A stretch of 64,000 bases of DNA from Paracoccaceae bacterium (GTDB lineage: Bacteria; Pseudomonadota; Alphaproteobacteria; Rhodobacterales; Rhodobacteraceae). This document shows, in pieces, positions 54,835 through 64,000 of this stretch. Positions within the stretch are counted from its first letter, which is position 1. Each line of letters begins with the position of its first letter. The notes beneath the pieces were generated by a model. The model was not told the DNA's origin, did no database searches, and saw nothing but the letters and a program-made list of their open reading frames with translations. The position numbers and the translations under genes are program-made. Location: contig JAKVCP010000007.1 of assembly GCA_022448925.1 (NCBI GenBank), forward strand, positions 1-64,000, written 5' to 3'.

Positions 54835-55262
54835 GCTGCGCTTTGCCTCTTGCTGGGTGGAAACCTGTTTACCCGGTCGCCGATTGGCCATCGGGACCCA
54901 ACGGATGCTGCACCACCTTTTCTGCAAACGCCAGTGGTATCCGGTCAAACGCGCGGCGCGGCGGCATGTCCTGCCATTTGCTCGAAGGAAACTGGTGATG
55001 TTTGCCTGGCAGAAATGCTCACGCCAGGGTCACAGGCCTGCGCGGCTCGAACTGGCATAATGTCACCGGATCCAGCCTCTCTGTGAGGCGCGGTGACCTG
55101 TTGCATTTTTTGTGCCAGAGACGGCGGGACCTTCCAAGGCCCGGGACATCGACCAAGAATTTTCATTGCCAGATGGCGCGGACCGAGTAACGTGGAGCTC
55201 ATGGTTAGTGGCGACTGCGCGCACCTGACCCAAAATACGTTGAACGAACTTGGGAGAGAACT
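54835..55262. other. 428-base divergent region before the DUF2853 gene
   Basis: Open frames cross this region on both strands but show no family motif. It should contain promoters for the two diverging genes. Nothing else is recognised. Confidence 0.4.
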
Positions 55263-55604
55263 ATGGGACGACGGGACGATTTGATCGCGCAATATGCAGA
55301 GGATCTGCGCAACAAATGCGGCATGGAACCGGATATGGACCTTTTGACCAAGGTCACCATCGGTTGTGGGCCCGCAATTTATAACCCTGATGCGTCGACC
55401 GTCGCCAGTTCGCAGCCGCATGAGCTGGAGACCGTGAAAAACAACTTCATGGTCAAAAAGCTGGGCCTGTCCGACGGACCTCAATTGGACGAGGCCTTGG
55501 CCAAGGTCATCGAGACATACGGAAAATCCGAACGCAACAAGTATCGCGCCGTTGTCTATTACATGCTGACAAAACACTTCGGAAAAGAGTCCGCCTACAG
55601 CTAA
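55263..55604 (+). CDS. DUF2853 family protein
   Basis: A small 113-residue acidic-to-neutral protein with the DUF2853 pattern: LIAQYAEDLRNKCG, DLLTKVTIGCGPAIYNPDASTVASSQPHELETVKNNFMVKKLG, and RNKYRAVVYYMLTKHFGK at the end. The family is helical and of unknown function; it is common in marine alphaproteobacteria. The start has GAGAGAAC upstream. It has no close partner gene on either side. Confidence 0.88.
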   Translation: MGRRDDLIAQYAEDLRNKCGMEPDMDLLTKVTIGCGPAIYNPDASTVASSQPHELETVKNNFMVKKLGLSDGPQLDEALAKVIETYGKSERNKYRAVVYYMLTKHFGKESAYS

Positions 55605-56099
55605 CTCTTTGAGTTTTAGGCAAATGCCGTGGAAATGGCCTTTGCCACAAACCTGCTGGTCAGGTATGTATATGTTGCGGTCAGGAGGCCGGAACCAGAA
55701 TGTCTACTGGTGGTGCGATGGGAGCGCCAAGGGTGGTCTGGGGTTCCGTGTCATCCCCGGAGCCCCAGAATTTCCACAATATTGCCAGCCCGCGCACAAA
55801 TCGCCAGCCCGCACACAGCTGGCTTGTGCCCCATGTCATCCAACATGTGATCAATCAGGATCACCATGACGACATCGACCGGACTGTCCCACGAAAGCGC
55901 CGACTTGCAACCGAAAATAATCCGTCGACGCCCCGACCGCACGCCCCCATGTCACAGCCAAAATCACAGTCACATACCACCGTTTGCCGGGGGGAGGGTG
56001 GCAAGCTCTTACTGTCGACTGCTCAACAGCGCGTGATTGTGGGTGTCATCGCATCCGCGCGTGACAGGGCCTTTGGCCAACTGTTTTCCCCGGTGCGTT
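55605..56099. other. 495-base region with no recognised gene
   Basis: This stretch lies between the ends of the rightward DUF2853 gene and the leftward EVE gene. It is long for a convergent gap. Several open frames overlap here, none with a known motif or a good ribosome site. Confidence 0.4.
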
Positions 56100-56519
56100 T
56101 CAGGATTTGATCCCCCCCAAGTGACAGACCACGGACCATTCCTCTGGCGTGACGGGCTGCACTGACAGACGCGGGCGTCGGACCAACACCATGTCAGACA
56201 GGCGCGGATCGGACTTGATCACCTCAAGCGTGACCGCTGTCGCAAACGGCGCAACAGCCCGTATATCAACGCAGTCCCAGCGGTTATCGTCGGTGGTACT
56301 GTCGGGGTGAGCTGTGGCGCAGACCTCGACCACGCCGACCACCGCTTTTTCCTTTTGGCTGTGGTAAAAGAACCCCCGGTCGCCCAGCGCCATCTCACGC
56401 ATGAAATTGCGCGCCTGATAGTTGCGTACACCGTCCCATTCCTCACCCACGTCGCCTTTGGCGACCTGGTTCTCCCAACTCCAGGTTGAGGGTTCCGATT
56501 TGAACAGCCAGTAGCGCAT
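56100..56519 (-). CDS. EVE-domain protein
   Basis: The 139-residue protein starts [18 protein letters not shown], the EVE signature, with GVRNYQARNFMREM near 31, GFFYHSQKEKAVVGVVEV near 49, and PRLSVQPVTPEEWSVV near the end. EVE folds are PUA-like and are thought to bind modified bases in DNA or RNA. It overlaps the YciI gene by one base and belongs to the tsaD-gpsA-yciI-EVE run, in which the genes are translationally coupled. Confidence 0.92.
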   Translation of the reverse strand: MRYWLFKSEPSTWSWENQVAKGDVGEEWDGVRNYQARNFMREMALGDRGFFYHSQKEKAVVGVVEVCATAHPDSTTDDNRWDCVDIRAVAPFATAVTLEVIKSDPRLSDMVLVRRPRLSVQPVTPEEWSVVCHLGGIKS

Positions 56520-56797
56520 CAGCCTATCACCCGGTTCCAGGCGATCAGGTCTACAGTTTCGAACAGTCCCGCCTTTGCATAAGGATCGCCATCAGCAAAA
56601 GCTTGCGCCTGGGCCGCGTCCTCGACATTCAGGATGATCAGTGATCCGCACATCTCGCCTGCATCATCCAAACAGGGCCCGGCCTGCTCTACGATGTCAT
56701 GAGCCTTCAAATAGGCAACATGGTCGGGGCGGTTCTCCATCCGGACGTGCAGATGTCCGGGTTTGTCCTTGGCAATCAGCGCAACGCGCATGGTCAT
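56519..56797 (-). CDS. YciI family protein
   Basis: The 92-residue protein has the YciI/YCII fold pattern: a first strand [17 protein letters not shown], a [17 protein letters not shown] segment, and the conserved Asp-Pro of [20 protein letters not shown]. YciI-like proteins are small dimeric putative enzymes with a His-Asp pair; the role here is unknown. The ATG overlaps the gpsA stop as ATGA, and its own stop overlaps the EVE start. Confidence 0.87.
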   Translation of the reverse strand: MTMRVALIAKDKPGHLHVRMENRPDHVAYLKAHDIVEQAGPCLDDAGEMCGSLIILNVEDAAQAQAFADGDPYAKAGLFETVDLIAWNRVIG

Positions 56798-57753
56798 TCC
56801 TCCTTCAGGGGTCGGGTCAAAAAATCCTGCACAACCTCGCGCACTGTCAAGCGGCCTTCGACCAGCGCCGCAACGGCTCCGGCGATGGGCAGGTGCAAAC
56901 CTTCGGCCTGCGCACTTGCGGCCAGCGCGCGCGCCGTGGCCGCGCCCTCGACCGTTACACTGGGGTCAAAATCCTGACCCTGGCCCAGCGCACAACCGAA
57001 TCGGTAGTTGCGCGACAGCTCCGACGTGCAGGTCAGGGCAAGATCGCCAAGGCCCGACAGGCCCGCCAAGGTCTCGGCCCGGCCACCGCGCGAAACCGCA
57101 AAGCGGGTCATCTCAGCAAAGCCGCGGGTCATCAGCGCGGCCCGTGCACTGTCGCCCAGCCCAGCGCCGATGGTGACGCCGCAGGCAATGGCGATCACAT
57201 TCTTCAAAGCGCCGCCCATCTCGGCCCCGATGACATCTTCGGTGCGATAGAGGCGCAGAGTGGGTGTCGACAGCGCCTGCTGCAGTTCTTTGCCTTCTGG
57301 CTCGTGGTCGCAGGCCAAGGTCAGGGCGGTCGGCAACCCACGTGCGATATCGGCGGCAAAACTTGGACCGGTCAATACCGCGTGGATCGCCAGCGGGCGA
57401 GACAGCGCGATGACTTCGGTCGGGCCACAGCCCGAACGCAAGTCGATCCCCTTGCAACAGGCGACAAGCCGCGTGCCGTTCAGGCTCCCGTCGATCTGGT
57501 TCAATAGTGACGACAAGGTCTGCATCGGCGTGGCCAGCAAGACGACAGGATGGCGCGCTGCGCCGTTCAGATCCGAGGTCACCTGAATTCCCTCAGGCAA
57601 TGCCACGCCCGGCAACCGTGGGTTTTTCCGGGTCGCGTCCATCTCGCGCGCCCGCGCAGCATCCCGCGCCCAAAGCGTCACAGGCCCCTTCTGCGCGAGG
57701 GACACCGCCAGCGCAGTGCCAAAGGCCCCTGCCCCAAGAACCGCGATGCTCAT
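56794..57753 (-). CDS. gpsA: Glycerol-3-phosphate dehydrogenase (NAD(P)+)
   Basis: GpsA (319 aa) reduces dihydroxyacetone phosphate to sn-glycerol-3-phosphate for phospholipid synthesis. The Rossmann motif [17 protein letters not shown] is at 4-20, [13 protein letters not shown] near 46, CCKGID with the conserved Lys near 98, and [36 protein letters not shown] near 180-216 with the catalytic Lys. The overlap with tsaD (four bases) is conserved in Rhodobacterales, and the length is normal. Confidence 0.96.
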   Translation of the reverse strand: MSIAVLGAGAFGTALAVSLAQKGPVTLWARDAARAREMDATRKNPRLPGVALPEGIQVTSDLNGAARHPVVLLATPMQTLSSLLNQIDGSLNGTRLVACCKGIDLRSGCGPTEVIALSRPLAIHAVLTGPSFAADIARGLPTALTLACDHEPEGKELQQALSTPTLRLYRTEDVIGAEMGGALKNVIAIACGVTIGAGLGDSARAALMTRGFAEMTRFAVSRGGRAETLAGLSGLGDLALTCTSELSRNYRFGCALGQGQDFDPSVTVEGAATARALAASAQAEGLHLPIAGAVAALVEGRLTVREVVQDFLTRPLKEE

Positions 57754-58841
57754 GCCTTGGCCCCCTTCTTACCACTGCCCACCAGGGGGGCGGCGGTACG
57801 GTCCAAAGGCCATCTTGGGCGCGCCGACAGCGTCATGTCACTGCGGTGGCCCGCCTGGTAGAGTTCTCCGCCCGCATAGGCAATCATCGCTGCGTTGTCC
57901 GTACAAAGGTGCAATGGTGGCGCCACAAACGCCACGCCATGTTCGGCACAAAGACGGTTTAGCGCTTGGCGTAAAACGGTGTTCGCAGCGACGCCACCGG
58001 CTACAGCCAGCCCGGGCTGCTCAGGTCTGCCCTTCAAGTATATCTCAAGCGCGCGGCGCGTCTTTTCAGATAGAACGTCGCGCACCGCCCCTTGAAATTC
58101 GGCGCAGAGATCAGCGAGATCTTGGGCATGCAGGCCAGATTGAGCCGCAATCAACTTGTCCCGTTCGCGCAGCAGCGCGGTCTTGAGGCCCGAAAATGAC
58201 AGGTCGCACCCCGGGCGGTCCAACAGGGGGCGCGGGAACCGAACGCGTTTTTCTACTCCACTCTGCGCCGCTTTTTCAACCGACGGCCCACCCGGCTGCG
58301 GCAGGCCAAGCAGACGAGCTGTTTTGTCAAATGCTTCCCCCGGCGCATCGTCGATCGTACCGCCAAGCCGCAAGAAGTCGTCAGGTCCGCGCACGATAAG
58401 GAATTGGCAATGCCCCCCCGAGACCAGCAGCATCAGGTAGGGATAGGCCATGTGATGGGTCAACCTAGGTGTCAGCGCATGCCCGGCCAGATGGTTCACA
58501 CCAACAAGCGGCTTGCCAGACCCGGCAGACAGGCCCTTGGCACACATCACACCAGCCAAGACGCCGCCAATCAGCCCCGGGCCCGAGGTCACCGCAATCG
58601 CATCCACATCGGTCAAACCCAATCCGGCTTTGTCCAATGCCTCTGTCACGCATAAATCCAACTTTTCCGTATGCGCCCGGGCTGCAATTTCCGGTACGAC
58701 CCCCCCATAGGCGCGATGCAACTCTTCCTGGCCCATGACCACGTTGGAGAGTATCTGAGCGCCATCGCCCAAGCGCACAACGGCAGCGGCAGTGTCGTCG
58801 CAGCTGCTTTCAAATCCCAAAACTGTCAGCGGGGGTCTCAT
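57750..58841 (-). CDS. tsaD: tRNA N6-adenosine threonylcarbamoyltransferase TsaD
   Basis: TsaD (363 aa) transfers the threonylcarbamoyl group to A37 of ANN-decoding tRNAs. The start [18 protein letters not shown] is typical, the metal-binding pair His117-xxx-His121 is in NHLAGHAL, and [27 protein letters not shown] and [11 protein letters not shown] are present. Its partner TsaE is encoded at 45177. It is the first gene of the reverse run tsaD-gpsA-yciI-EVE and diverges from hemD with only 49 bases between start codons. Confidence 0.97.
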   Translation of the reverse strand: MRPPLTVLGFESSCDDTAAAVVRLGDGAQILSNVVMGQEELHRAYGGVVPEIAARAHTEKLDLCVTEALDKAGLGLTDVDAIAVTSGPGLIGGVLAGVMCAKGLSAGSGKPLVGVNHLAGHALTPRLTHHMAYPYLMLLVSGGHCQFLIVRGPDDFLRLGGTIDDAPGEAFDKTARLLGLPQPGGPSVEKAAQSGVEKRVRFPRPLLDRPGCDLSFSGLKTALLRERDKLIAAQSGLHAQDLADLCAEFQGAVRDVLSEKTRRALEIYLKGRPEQPGLAVAGGVAANTVLRQALNRLCAEHGVAFVAPPLHLCTDNAAMIAYAGGELYQAGHRSDMTLSARPRWPLDRTAAPLVGSGKKGAKA

Positions 58842-58890
58842 TCACAGATCCATTGCCAAGATGCGTCTCCGCAGGTACCACCTGAGGTCG

Positions 58891-59637
58891 ATGCCCACAA
58901 TCCCAACGCCTGTTCCAACACTTCTCATGACCCGCCCTCGTGCTGCGGCAGAGCGCTTCGTCAGATCCTTGCATCTGGACCCAGCCAGATGCGACGTGCT
59001 TTACAGCCCCTTGATAGAGACCGCGACCACGGGTGCTCTGCCGGATCTCAGCAAGGTGGGCGCACTGATCTTCACCTCGGGCGCAGGCGTTGCCAGCTAT
59101 CAGGCCCTGGGTGGTTTGCCAGACTTTGAGTGTTACACCGTTGGCGCCACAACTGCACGGGCTGCCGAGGCTGCAGGCTTCTCTCCGATATCTGCCGAGG
59201 GCGACGCCGATGCCCTTGTCGCCCTGCTGTGCGGCGAAACTCCGCCGAGCCCGCTGTTGCACATCCGAGGAACCTATAGCCGCGGCGCCGTGGCTGCGCG
59301 GCTTTCTGCAGCTGGCATACCCTGCCAAGAAGCCATTCTCTATGACCAGCCAAGCCAGGCCGCATCGCCAGAAGCGCTCAGACGTCTGGCGGCGAAACAT
59401 ACTGTAATTGCGCCACTTTTCTCGCCTCGGACCGCGAGCCTCTTTGCCGATCTGCCGATGCACCACGGATCCGTCCACGCTATCGCCATGAGCCAACCCA
59501 TTCTGGATGAGGTTGCGCATTTGCCCTTGGCTGCCCATGTGATGAGTGACGCACCAACCGGCGCGCACATGCGCGATACCGTCTTGCGGCATCTGAAGCA
59601 GGCGACTGTGCTTGAGGCAAAAAAAACGGACCGCTAA
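58891..59637 (+). CDS. hemD: Uroporphyrinogen-III synthase
   Basis: HemD (248 aa) closes hydroxymethylbilane into uroporphyrinogen III in heme and siroheme synthesis. The family is very divergent, but LLMTRPRAAAERFV at the start, ALIFTSGAGVASYQAL near 62, CYTVGATTARAAEAAGF near 82 and LHIRGTYSRGAVAARL near 127 fit it. The following genes, Mic60 and hemY, support the call. ATG 58891 is preceded by GAGG at 5 bases; ATG 58927 is the alternative. Confidence 0.87.
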   Translation: MPTIPTPVPTLLMTRPRAAAERFVRSLHLDPARCDVLYSPLIETATTGALPDLSKVGALIFTSGAGVASYQALGGLPDFECYTVGATTARAAEAAGFSPISAEGDADALVALLCGETPPSPLLHIRGTYSRGAVAARLSAAGIPCQEAILYDQPSQAASPEALRRLAAKHTVIAPLFSPRTASLFADLPMHHGSVHAIAMSQPILDEVAHLPLAAHVMSDAPTGAHMRDTVLRHLKQATVLEAKKTDR

Positions 59638-59692
59638 GATCGACATGGTAGGTCATGTTCTCGGCAGGCCGGATTCGAAAGGAAAGACTCTC

Positions 59693-61150
59693 TTGGCAAA
59701 AACGTCCAAAGACACGCCCTCCACCAAGGCCAAGAATATCATCGACGCAGAGGTGGTAGAGGAGATCCCCGCCAAAAAGGACGCGCCGAAAGACACGGAC
59801 GCGGCCAAGACAGGTGTGGCGGCGGATCCGACCATAACGGCAGACGGCAAGGATGTTTTGGAAAAGGGCGCTCTGGATGACAGTCCCGTCATTGATGAGA
59901 CAACTGCGGCTGCAGATCTGAAAAAGACCGGCTCGCCTGCCAAGTCAGAGGATGTGACGCCGCCGGTTGCAGATGTCGGGCACGACGCCAATGCAGATCA
60001 GGCGGACACGCGCGGTCACGATCTCGACCTCCCCGCGTCAGCCGACGCGGAGACGCCCGACCCTGACCAGGCAGAACATCTGCCAGACAGCGAAACAACA
60101 GCCCCGCTACCGCATGAGCACAGCAACGCAGACAGCAACGCCATGCCCCAGTTTCGAAACACCCTTTTGGCAATGGGCTTCGGCGGCGTTGTTGCGGCGG
60201 CCTTGGGGTTTGCCGTGGCCGATTATTCGGGCGCGCGGGTGCTTTTTGGCGGGACATCTGCGCAACCCAGCGCATTCGAAACGCAAACCTCTGAAAGCCT
60301 GACAGATCAGGCCTTCAGGATCTCCGAACTCTCAGACCGCATGCAAACAACCGAAGGTCGGGTGACCAGCAGCCTTGCAGCTTCCGACGCACAACTGAAG
60401 GCCATGCGAGAAGATCTGGAGGCGCGCACCCAGCAAATTGAAGAATTGGATGCGACGCTTTCCAGTATTTTGGGCAGGCTAGACACCCTTGAAACGCGCC
60501 CCCTGACCGAGGCCGTTGGCCCCGAAATTGTCGCAGCCTATCAGCGCGAACTGGACGCGTTGCGCGCAGCAATTGCAGCGCAGCGCGCAGAGGTTGAAGC
60601 CTTTGCCGCCACCGCAATCGAGGCAGAGCGCGCCGCCGATGCCAAGGCACATCTGGCCCGCGGCCGGACCGCTCTGGCGCGGATCAGCGCGGCCATGGAA
60701 ACCGGCAGCGCATTTGCAGATGATCTTGCGCTGGTAACGAAGGCCACTGGCACACCAGTGCCCGCCGCCCTGGACGCCCTGTCTGAAACTGGCGCACGCA
60801 CGCAGATCGAACTTGTCGAAAGCTTTCCCGCCGTGGCCCGAGCCGCATTGGCAGCCGCACGAAAGGAAGAGCCAAGGGCCGAAGGCGCTGGCGGCCGGGT
60901 CAGCAACTTTCTGCGCACCCAACTTGGCGTGCGCTCAGTTGCTCCGCGTGACGGCACCGACGCAGACGCGATACTGTCCCGTGCCGAGGCTGCGTTGAAA
61001 GGCGGAGATCTGGACGGAGCATTGGCCGAAATTGCGGCCCTGCCAGAGGCTGCCAAGGCCGCACTGTCTGGCTGGTTGGAAAGCGCCACAGATCGTCACG
61101 CGGCCCTGGCGGCATTGCACAGCCTGTCAACCGAACTGACTCAGGATTAA
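59693..61150 (+). CDS. Alphaproteobacterial mitofilin (Mic60) homologue
   Basis: The 485-residue protein begins with an acidic, low-complexity cytosolic part (Asp, Ala, Lys, Thr-rich), then one membrane helix at about 157-179, then a periplasmic coiled coil (ISELSDRMQTTEGRVTSSL onward) and a C-terminal helical domain. This is the layout of bacterial Mic60, the ancestor of the mitochondrial crista-junction protein, which helps shape inner membranes and binds outer-membrane partners. Placement between hemD and hemY is the known alphaproteobacterial pattern. TTG 59693 is chosen because GGAAAG lies six bases before it; ATG 59645 would give 16 more residues. Confidence 0.83.
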   Translation: MAKTSKDTPSTKAKNIIDAEVVEEIPAKKDAPKDTDAAKTGVAADPTITADGKDVLEKGALDDSPVIDETTAAADLKKTGSPAKSEDVTPPVADVGHDANADQADTRGHDLDLPASADAETPDPDQAEHLPDSETTAPLPHEHSNADSNAMPQFRNTLLAMGFGGVVAAALGFAVADYSGARVLFGGTSAQPSAFETQTSESLTDQAFRISELSDRMQTTEGRVTSSLAASDAQLKAMREDLEARTQQIEELDATLSSILGRLDTLETRPLTEAVGPEIVAAYQRELDALRAAIAAQRAEVEAFAATAIEAERAADAKAHLARGRTALARISAAMETGSAFADDLALVTKATGTPVPAALDALSETGARTQIELVESFPAVARAALAAARKEEPRAEGAGGRVSNFLRTQLGVRSVAPRDGTDADAILSRAEAALKGGDLDGALAEIAALPEAAKAALSGWLESATDRHAALAALHSLSTELTQD

Positions 61151-61160
61151 AGGACCCCAT

Positions 61161-62705
61161 ATGCTTTGGTCTCTGCTCAAGATTTTGTTTTTTGTTGTCC
61201 TGGTCGCTGCACTGACGCTGGGCGCAGGCTTTCTTTTGGAAACCGACGGCGGGATTCAGATAACCGCCGGGGGGCGCGAAATCACCTTGGGCGCACTGGC
61301 CTCTGTGATTGCCGGGCTCTTGCTGTTGGTCGCCGTTTGGCTGTTCTTGAAGTTGGCCTCACTTCTTGTGGCTGTGCTGAAGTTCCTGAACGGTGATGAA
61401 ACGGCAATCTCGCGCTACTTTGATCGCAACCGTGAACGCAATGGCTACAAGGCCCTGACCGAAGGGATGATGGCGCTGGCCTCAGGCGAGGGGCGTGTGG
61501 CCATGGCCAAAGCTGCCAAGGCAGAGCGCTATCTGCAAAAACCCGAATTGACCGATCTGATCACCGCGCAGGCGGCTGAAATGTCCGGCGATACCAAAAA
61601 AGCCGAAGAGGTGTACAAACGGCTGCTCAAGGCTGATACCACGCGTTTCGTCGGCGTTCGGGGCATCATGAAGCAGCGACTTGCAGCCGGCGACACCGAA
61701 ACCGCCCTGAAACTGGCCGAGCGGGCCTTTGCCATCCGGCCCAAGCACGAAGAGGTGCAGGACGTCTTGCTGAAACTCCAGGCGGGCAAGGCTGATTGGC
61801 ATGGCGCCCGCAAGACCCTGGCAGCCAAGCTGAAACATGGCACCCTGCCTCGGGATGTGCACCGCCGTCGAGACGCTATCCTGGCGTTGTCACAAGCCAA
61901 GGACATTCTTGATGACGGTCAAAGCATAGAGGCACGGGAAGCCGCGATTGAGGCCAACCGCCTGTCGCCCGACCTGATCCCTGCGGCCTGCATGGCGGCC
62001 CGCGCACTGATTGATCAGGGCAAGAAACGCCCCGCGCAGCGTATTTTGAAAAAGGCGTGGGATGTGCAGCCACATCCCGATCTTGCGGCCGTGTTTGCCA
62101 AACTCGAGCCCGATGAGACACCTCACATGCGTCTTCAGAGGTTCCAACTTCTCTTTGGCGCGCACCCCGACCACCGCGAGAGCAAGCTTCTGAAGGCCGA
62201 ACTCAACATCGCTGCAGAGGATTTCCCCGGTGCGCGCCGGGCCCTTGGCGATCTGGTTGACAGGGATCCCGATGCCCGTGTGCTGACCATAATGGCCGCC
62301 GTGGAACGAGGCGAGGGTGCCGCGGACGAAGTGGTCAAAGGATGGTTGACGCGCGCCTTGTCCGCGCCCCGCGGCCCGCAATGGGTCTGTGAAAATTGCA
62401 ACAACATACAGTCCGAGTGGACGCCTGTCTGCACCAACTGCGGCAGCCTTGATACGCTAAGCTGGACAAGGCCGCCACAGGCTGAAATCTCGATGCCGGC
62501 CGGCGCGACCATGTTGCCCCTGATCGCAGGCGATCCGCCCTCTGAACCGGTTGCAGAGACCGACATCGCGGAACCTGCCTTGGTCGAGGTCTTGGCCCCC
62601 GATGTCGATAAGGGGATCGCTGACGACGAAGACGAACCACAGGACCGTCCCGAGGATCACAGCGACGCGCAGCCCGACGATCTGGAAAACGCCTCTATCC
62701 GCTGA
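61161..62705 (+). CDS. hemY: HemY family membrane protein with a C-terminal zinc ribbon
   Basis: HemY-N-type proteins are inner-membrane proteins with TPR repeats; the role in heme synthesis is implied by gene linkage. This 514-residue copy has two N-terminal membrane helices (about 5-25 and 43-75), a long helical TPR-like part to about 400, and then CENC at 410-413 and CTNCG at 424-428, spaced as a four-cysteine zinc ribbon. An acidic, disordered tail of 70 residues follows. The cysteine knuckles resemble the rubredoxin-like end of LapB/YciM. It is 10 bases after the Mic60 gene. Confidence 0.88.
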   Translation: MLWSLLKILFFVVLVAALTLGAGFLLETDGGIQITAGGREITLGALASVIAGLLLLVAVWLFLKLASLLVAVLKFLNGDETAISRYFDRNRERNGYKALTEGMMALASGEGRVAMAKAAKAERYLQKPELTDLITAQAAEMSGDTKKAEEVYKRLLKADTTRFVGVRGIMKQRLAAGDTETALKLAERAFAIRPKHEEVQDVLLKLQAGKADWHGARKTLAAKLKHGTLPRDVHRRRDAILALSQAKDILDDGQSIEAREAAIEANRLSPDLIPAACMAARALIDQGKKRPAQRILKKAWDVQPHPDLAAVFAKLEPDETPHMRLQRFQLLFGAHPDHRESKLLKAELNIAAEDFPGARRALGDLVDRDPDARVLTIMAAVERGEGAADEVVKGWLTRALSAPRGPQWVCENCNNIQSEWTPVCTNCGSLDTLSWTRPPQAEISMPAGATMLPLIAGDPPSEPVAETDIAEPALVEVLAPDVDKGIADDEDEPQDRPEDHSDAQPDDLENASIR

Positions 62706-62761
62706 AGACGCGGCGCATCACCGGTGCCGTTCCGCCCCCCTCGGGCCAGACCATCTGGGCG

Positions 62762-63601
62762 TCAGTCAGCAACCACTCTTTGCTTTTGTGACCCAAGACC
62801 GGCTATTGACGTCTCGACCAGATCACCGGGTTTGAGGAAGGTCGGAGGCGTCATGCCCAGCCCCACTCCTGCCGGAGTGCCCGTGGTAATGATGTCTCCG
62901 GGCTCCAGTGTCATGAACTCGGAGAGATGCACGATCACCTCGGTCAAATTGAAAATGAAATCAGAAGTCCCCGCTTGCTGCATCGTCTGGCCATTGACCT
63001 TCAGTGAAAGTTGGAAGTCGTGGATGTCTTCGACATCATCAGGGGTCACCAGATAGGGGCCTATGGGGGCAAAGCCGTCGTGGCTTTTGGCTTTGTCCCA
63101 AAGCCCTCCGCGATCAAACTGCCAACCGCGCTCGGACACATCGTTCAAGATCATGAAGCCCGCAATCGCCTGCATCGCGTTGTCAGGTTTGGCACGTTTG
63201 GTCCGCGCCCCAACGACAAAGGCCAACTCGACCTCCCAGTCCAACTTGTTTGAACCGGGGGGGCAGGGAATCGGATCATGTGCACCCGACAGGCTGGAAG
63301 GCGCCTTGAAGAACACCACCGGTTCTTTCGGGATATCCATTCCGGATTCCTTGGCGTGGTTTGTGTAATTCAGCCCAATACACAGAACTTTTGACGGTTT
63401 GGCGACACAGGGCGCGTAGCCTTCATGGTCGTCAACCACAGGCAACTTGGAAAGGTCGACACCTGAAAGAGCCTTTGGGCCCTGTGCCGCGAAAAAGTCA
63501 GCATCAATATCTGTGACAAGCGACGACAGGTCGTGATAGCTGTCATTCACTTTCGCGCAGGGCAAAACGGCCTCGCCCTTGCGCAGGCGGCAGAGTTTCA
63601 T
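62762..63601 (-). CDS. Fumarylacetoacetate hydrolase family protein
   Basis: The 279-residue protein has the FAH fold pattern: VLCIGLNYTNHAKESGM near 74, PVVFFKAPSSLSG near 97, LDWEVELAFVVG near 119 with two metal-binding acids, and FMILNDVSERGWQ near 147 with the metal-binding Asp. GDIITTGTPAGVG near 238 is also typical. Members act on 2-oxo-hept-3-ene-dioate, acylpyruvates or ureidoglycolate-type compounds; the substrate here is not evident. Start ATG 63601 has AGGAGAC nearby upstream. It is convergent with hemY. Confidence 0.9.
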   Translation of the reverse strand: MKLCRLRKGEAVLPCAKVNDSYHDLSSLVTDIDADFFAAQGPKALSGVDLSKLPVVDDHEGYAPCVAKPSKVLCIGLNYTNHAKESGMDIPKEPVVFFKAPSSLSGAHDPIPCPPGSNKLDWEVELAFVVGARTKRAKPDNAMQAIAGFMILNDVSERGWQFDRGGLWDKAKSHDGFAPIGPYLVTPDDVEDIHDFQLSLKVNGQTMQQAGTSDFIFNLTEVIVHLSEFMTLEPGDIITTGTPAGVGLGMTPPTFLKPGDLVETSIAGLGSQKQRVVAD

Positions 63602-64000
63602 AGCAGTCTCCTCGGTTTTGCAATCATGTGTAGACCAGCCGCGGCCATGTGCAAGACACCTTGCTTTGCAGGACGCCGTCCACAGTTTTTTTGATAGAGA
63701 CCAAACAGGTTGGGCACCCACGGGGCACCTGGCATCAACACCTTGCTGTGACATGCCCCGCAGCCTGTATATCAACGCAGTTTTGAGGCGGGTGTCTTAC
63801 CGGACTGTTGCGGAGCGGGTGCAGGACGGTGTCACCTTTTGTGAAACAAATCCGACTGTTTTTACAACACTGCATGACACCCGGCCTGTGCCTTTTCCAG
63901 GTGTGGACACACGGACTTACATGTTTGGTCACGCTGACGCCTTGTCACACCGATAGGATGGCTGGGACGATGTCCACCACTCTATAGAGGGCCAAACTGC
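63602..64000. other. 399-base region to the window edge
   Basis: A 67-codon open frame at 63753-63956 lacks a ribosome site and any known motif, so I do not call it. The stretch probably contains the promoter of the fumarylacetoacetate-hydrolase-family gene. Confidence 0.35.

Noticed and set aside
54945-55577. A 210-codon reverse frame over the DUF2853 gene
   Set aside because: It is antisense to DUF2853, and its translation has no motif or ribosome site.
63753-63956. A 67-codon frame near the right edge
   Set aside because: No ribosome site, no known motif and unusual codons (AGG). It may be real but cannot be supported.
1-64000. CRISPR arrays, insertion sequences, integrases or attachment repeats
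   Set aside because: No regularly spaced repeats, transposase motifs or terminal inverted repeats were seen. The island at 2.5-23.9 kb has a tRNA gene beside it, but I found no direct repeat of the tRNA end at the far side.

Overview
The window is a contiguous piece of a GC-rich alphaproteobacterial chromosome, almost certainly from the Rhodobacteraceae (Roseobacter group). The pointers are the RegB / SenC-RegA redox-control cluster, a PAS protein-tsaE-amgK-murU-addB-addA-trxA gene string, hemD-Mic60-hemY order, hslV-membrane protein-hslU order, waaA-lpxK next to an N-formylglutamate amidohydrolase, and a DUF2793 protein of the gene-transfer-agent/phage type. I saw no CRISPR array, insertion sequence or integrase. 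Genes were assigned by reading protein motifs; no database search was run.

Layout. 1-2.4 kb: end of a probable waaA, lpxK, N-formylglutamate amidohydrolase (reverse), tRNA-Val(GAC) and rpmJ. 2.5-23.9 kb: a surface-polysaccharide island. It holds an ABC exporter (KpsT and KpsE reverse, KpsM divergent), a complete dTDP-L-rhamnose set (rfbC, rfbB, rfbD, rfbA) with a sulfotransferase-like gene inside it, an RgpF-type rhamnan synthesis protein, two sugar-nucleotide epimerases (one resembling dTDP-L-rhamnose 4-epimerase), three more sulfotransferase-like genes, an 860-residue protein joining a GT4-like glycosyltransferase to an RgpF domain, an unknown protein, and a DUF2793 + C1q-like spike-type protein preceded by a possible 41-codon gene. 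23.9-32.9 kb: mutT, argJ, a parvulin, secA, a fifth sulfotransferase-like gene and two cell-envelope proteins of unclear role. 32.9-37.1 kb: radC, hslU, a membrane protein, hslV (with an RpoH-like promoter) and trxA. 37.2-47.2 kb: addA, addB, murU, amgK, tsaE and a PAS protein, all reverse. 47.3-50.0 kb: regB divergent from senC-regA. 50.1-64 kb: an HD hydrolase, ahcY, a ClpP-like periplasmic protein, a PhnZ/MIOX-like HD protein, DUF2853, EVE and YciI proteins, gpsA, tsaD, then hemD-Mic60-hemY, and a fumarylacetoacetate-hydrolase-family enzyme.

How the genes fit together. The island is best read as a system that makes dTDP-L-rhamnose and possibly dTDP-6-deoxy-L-talose, assembles them with RgpF-family and GT4-like transferases, sulfates the product or its precursors with four related PAPS-type enzymes, and exports the chain through KpsMT/KpsE. 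The DUF2793-C1q protein beside it may bind this or a related surface glycan. A sulfated rhamnose-containing capsule is therefore the main hypothesis of this report. The rest of the window is mostly housekeeping: redox signalling, protein quality control, double-strand break repair, peptidoglycan recycling, tRNA t6A modification (tsaE and tsaD) and heme synthesis.
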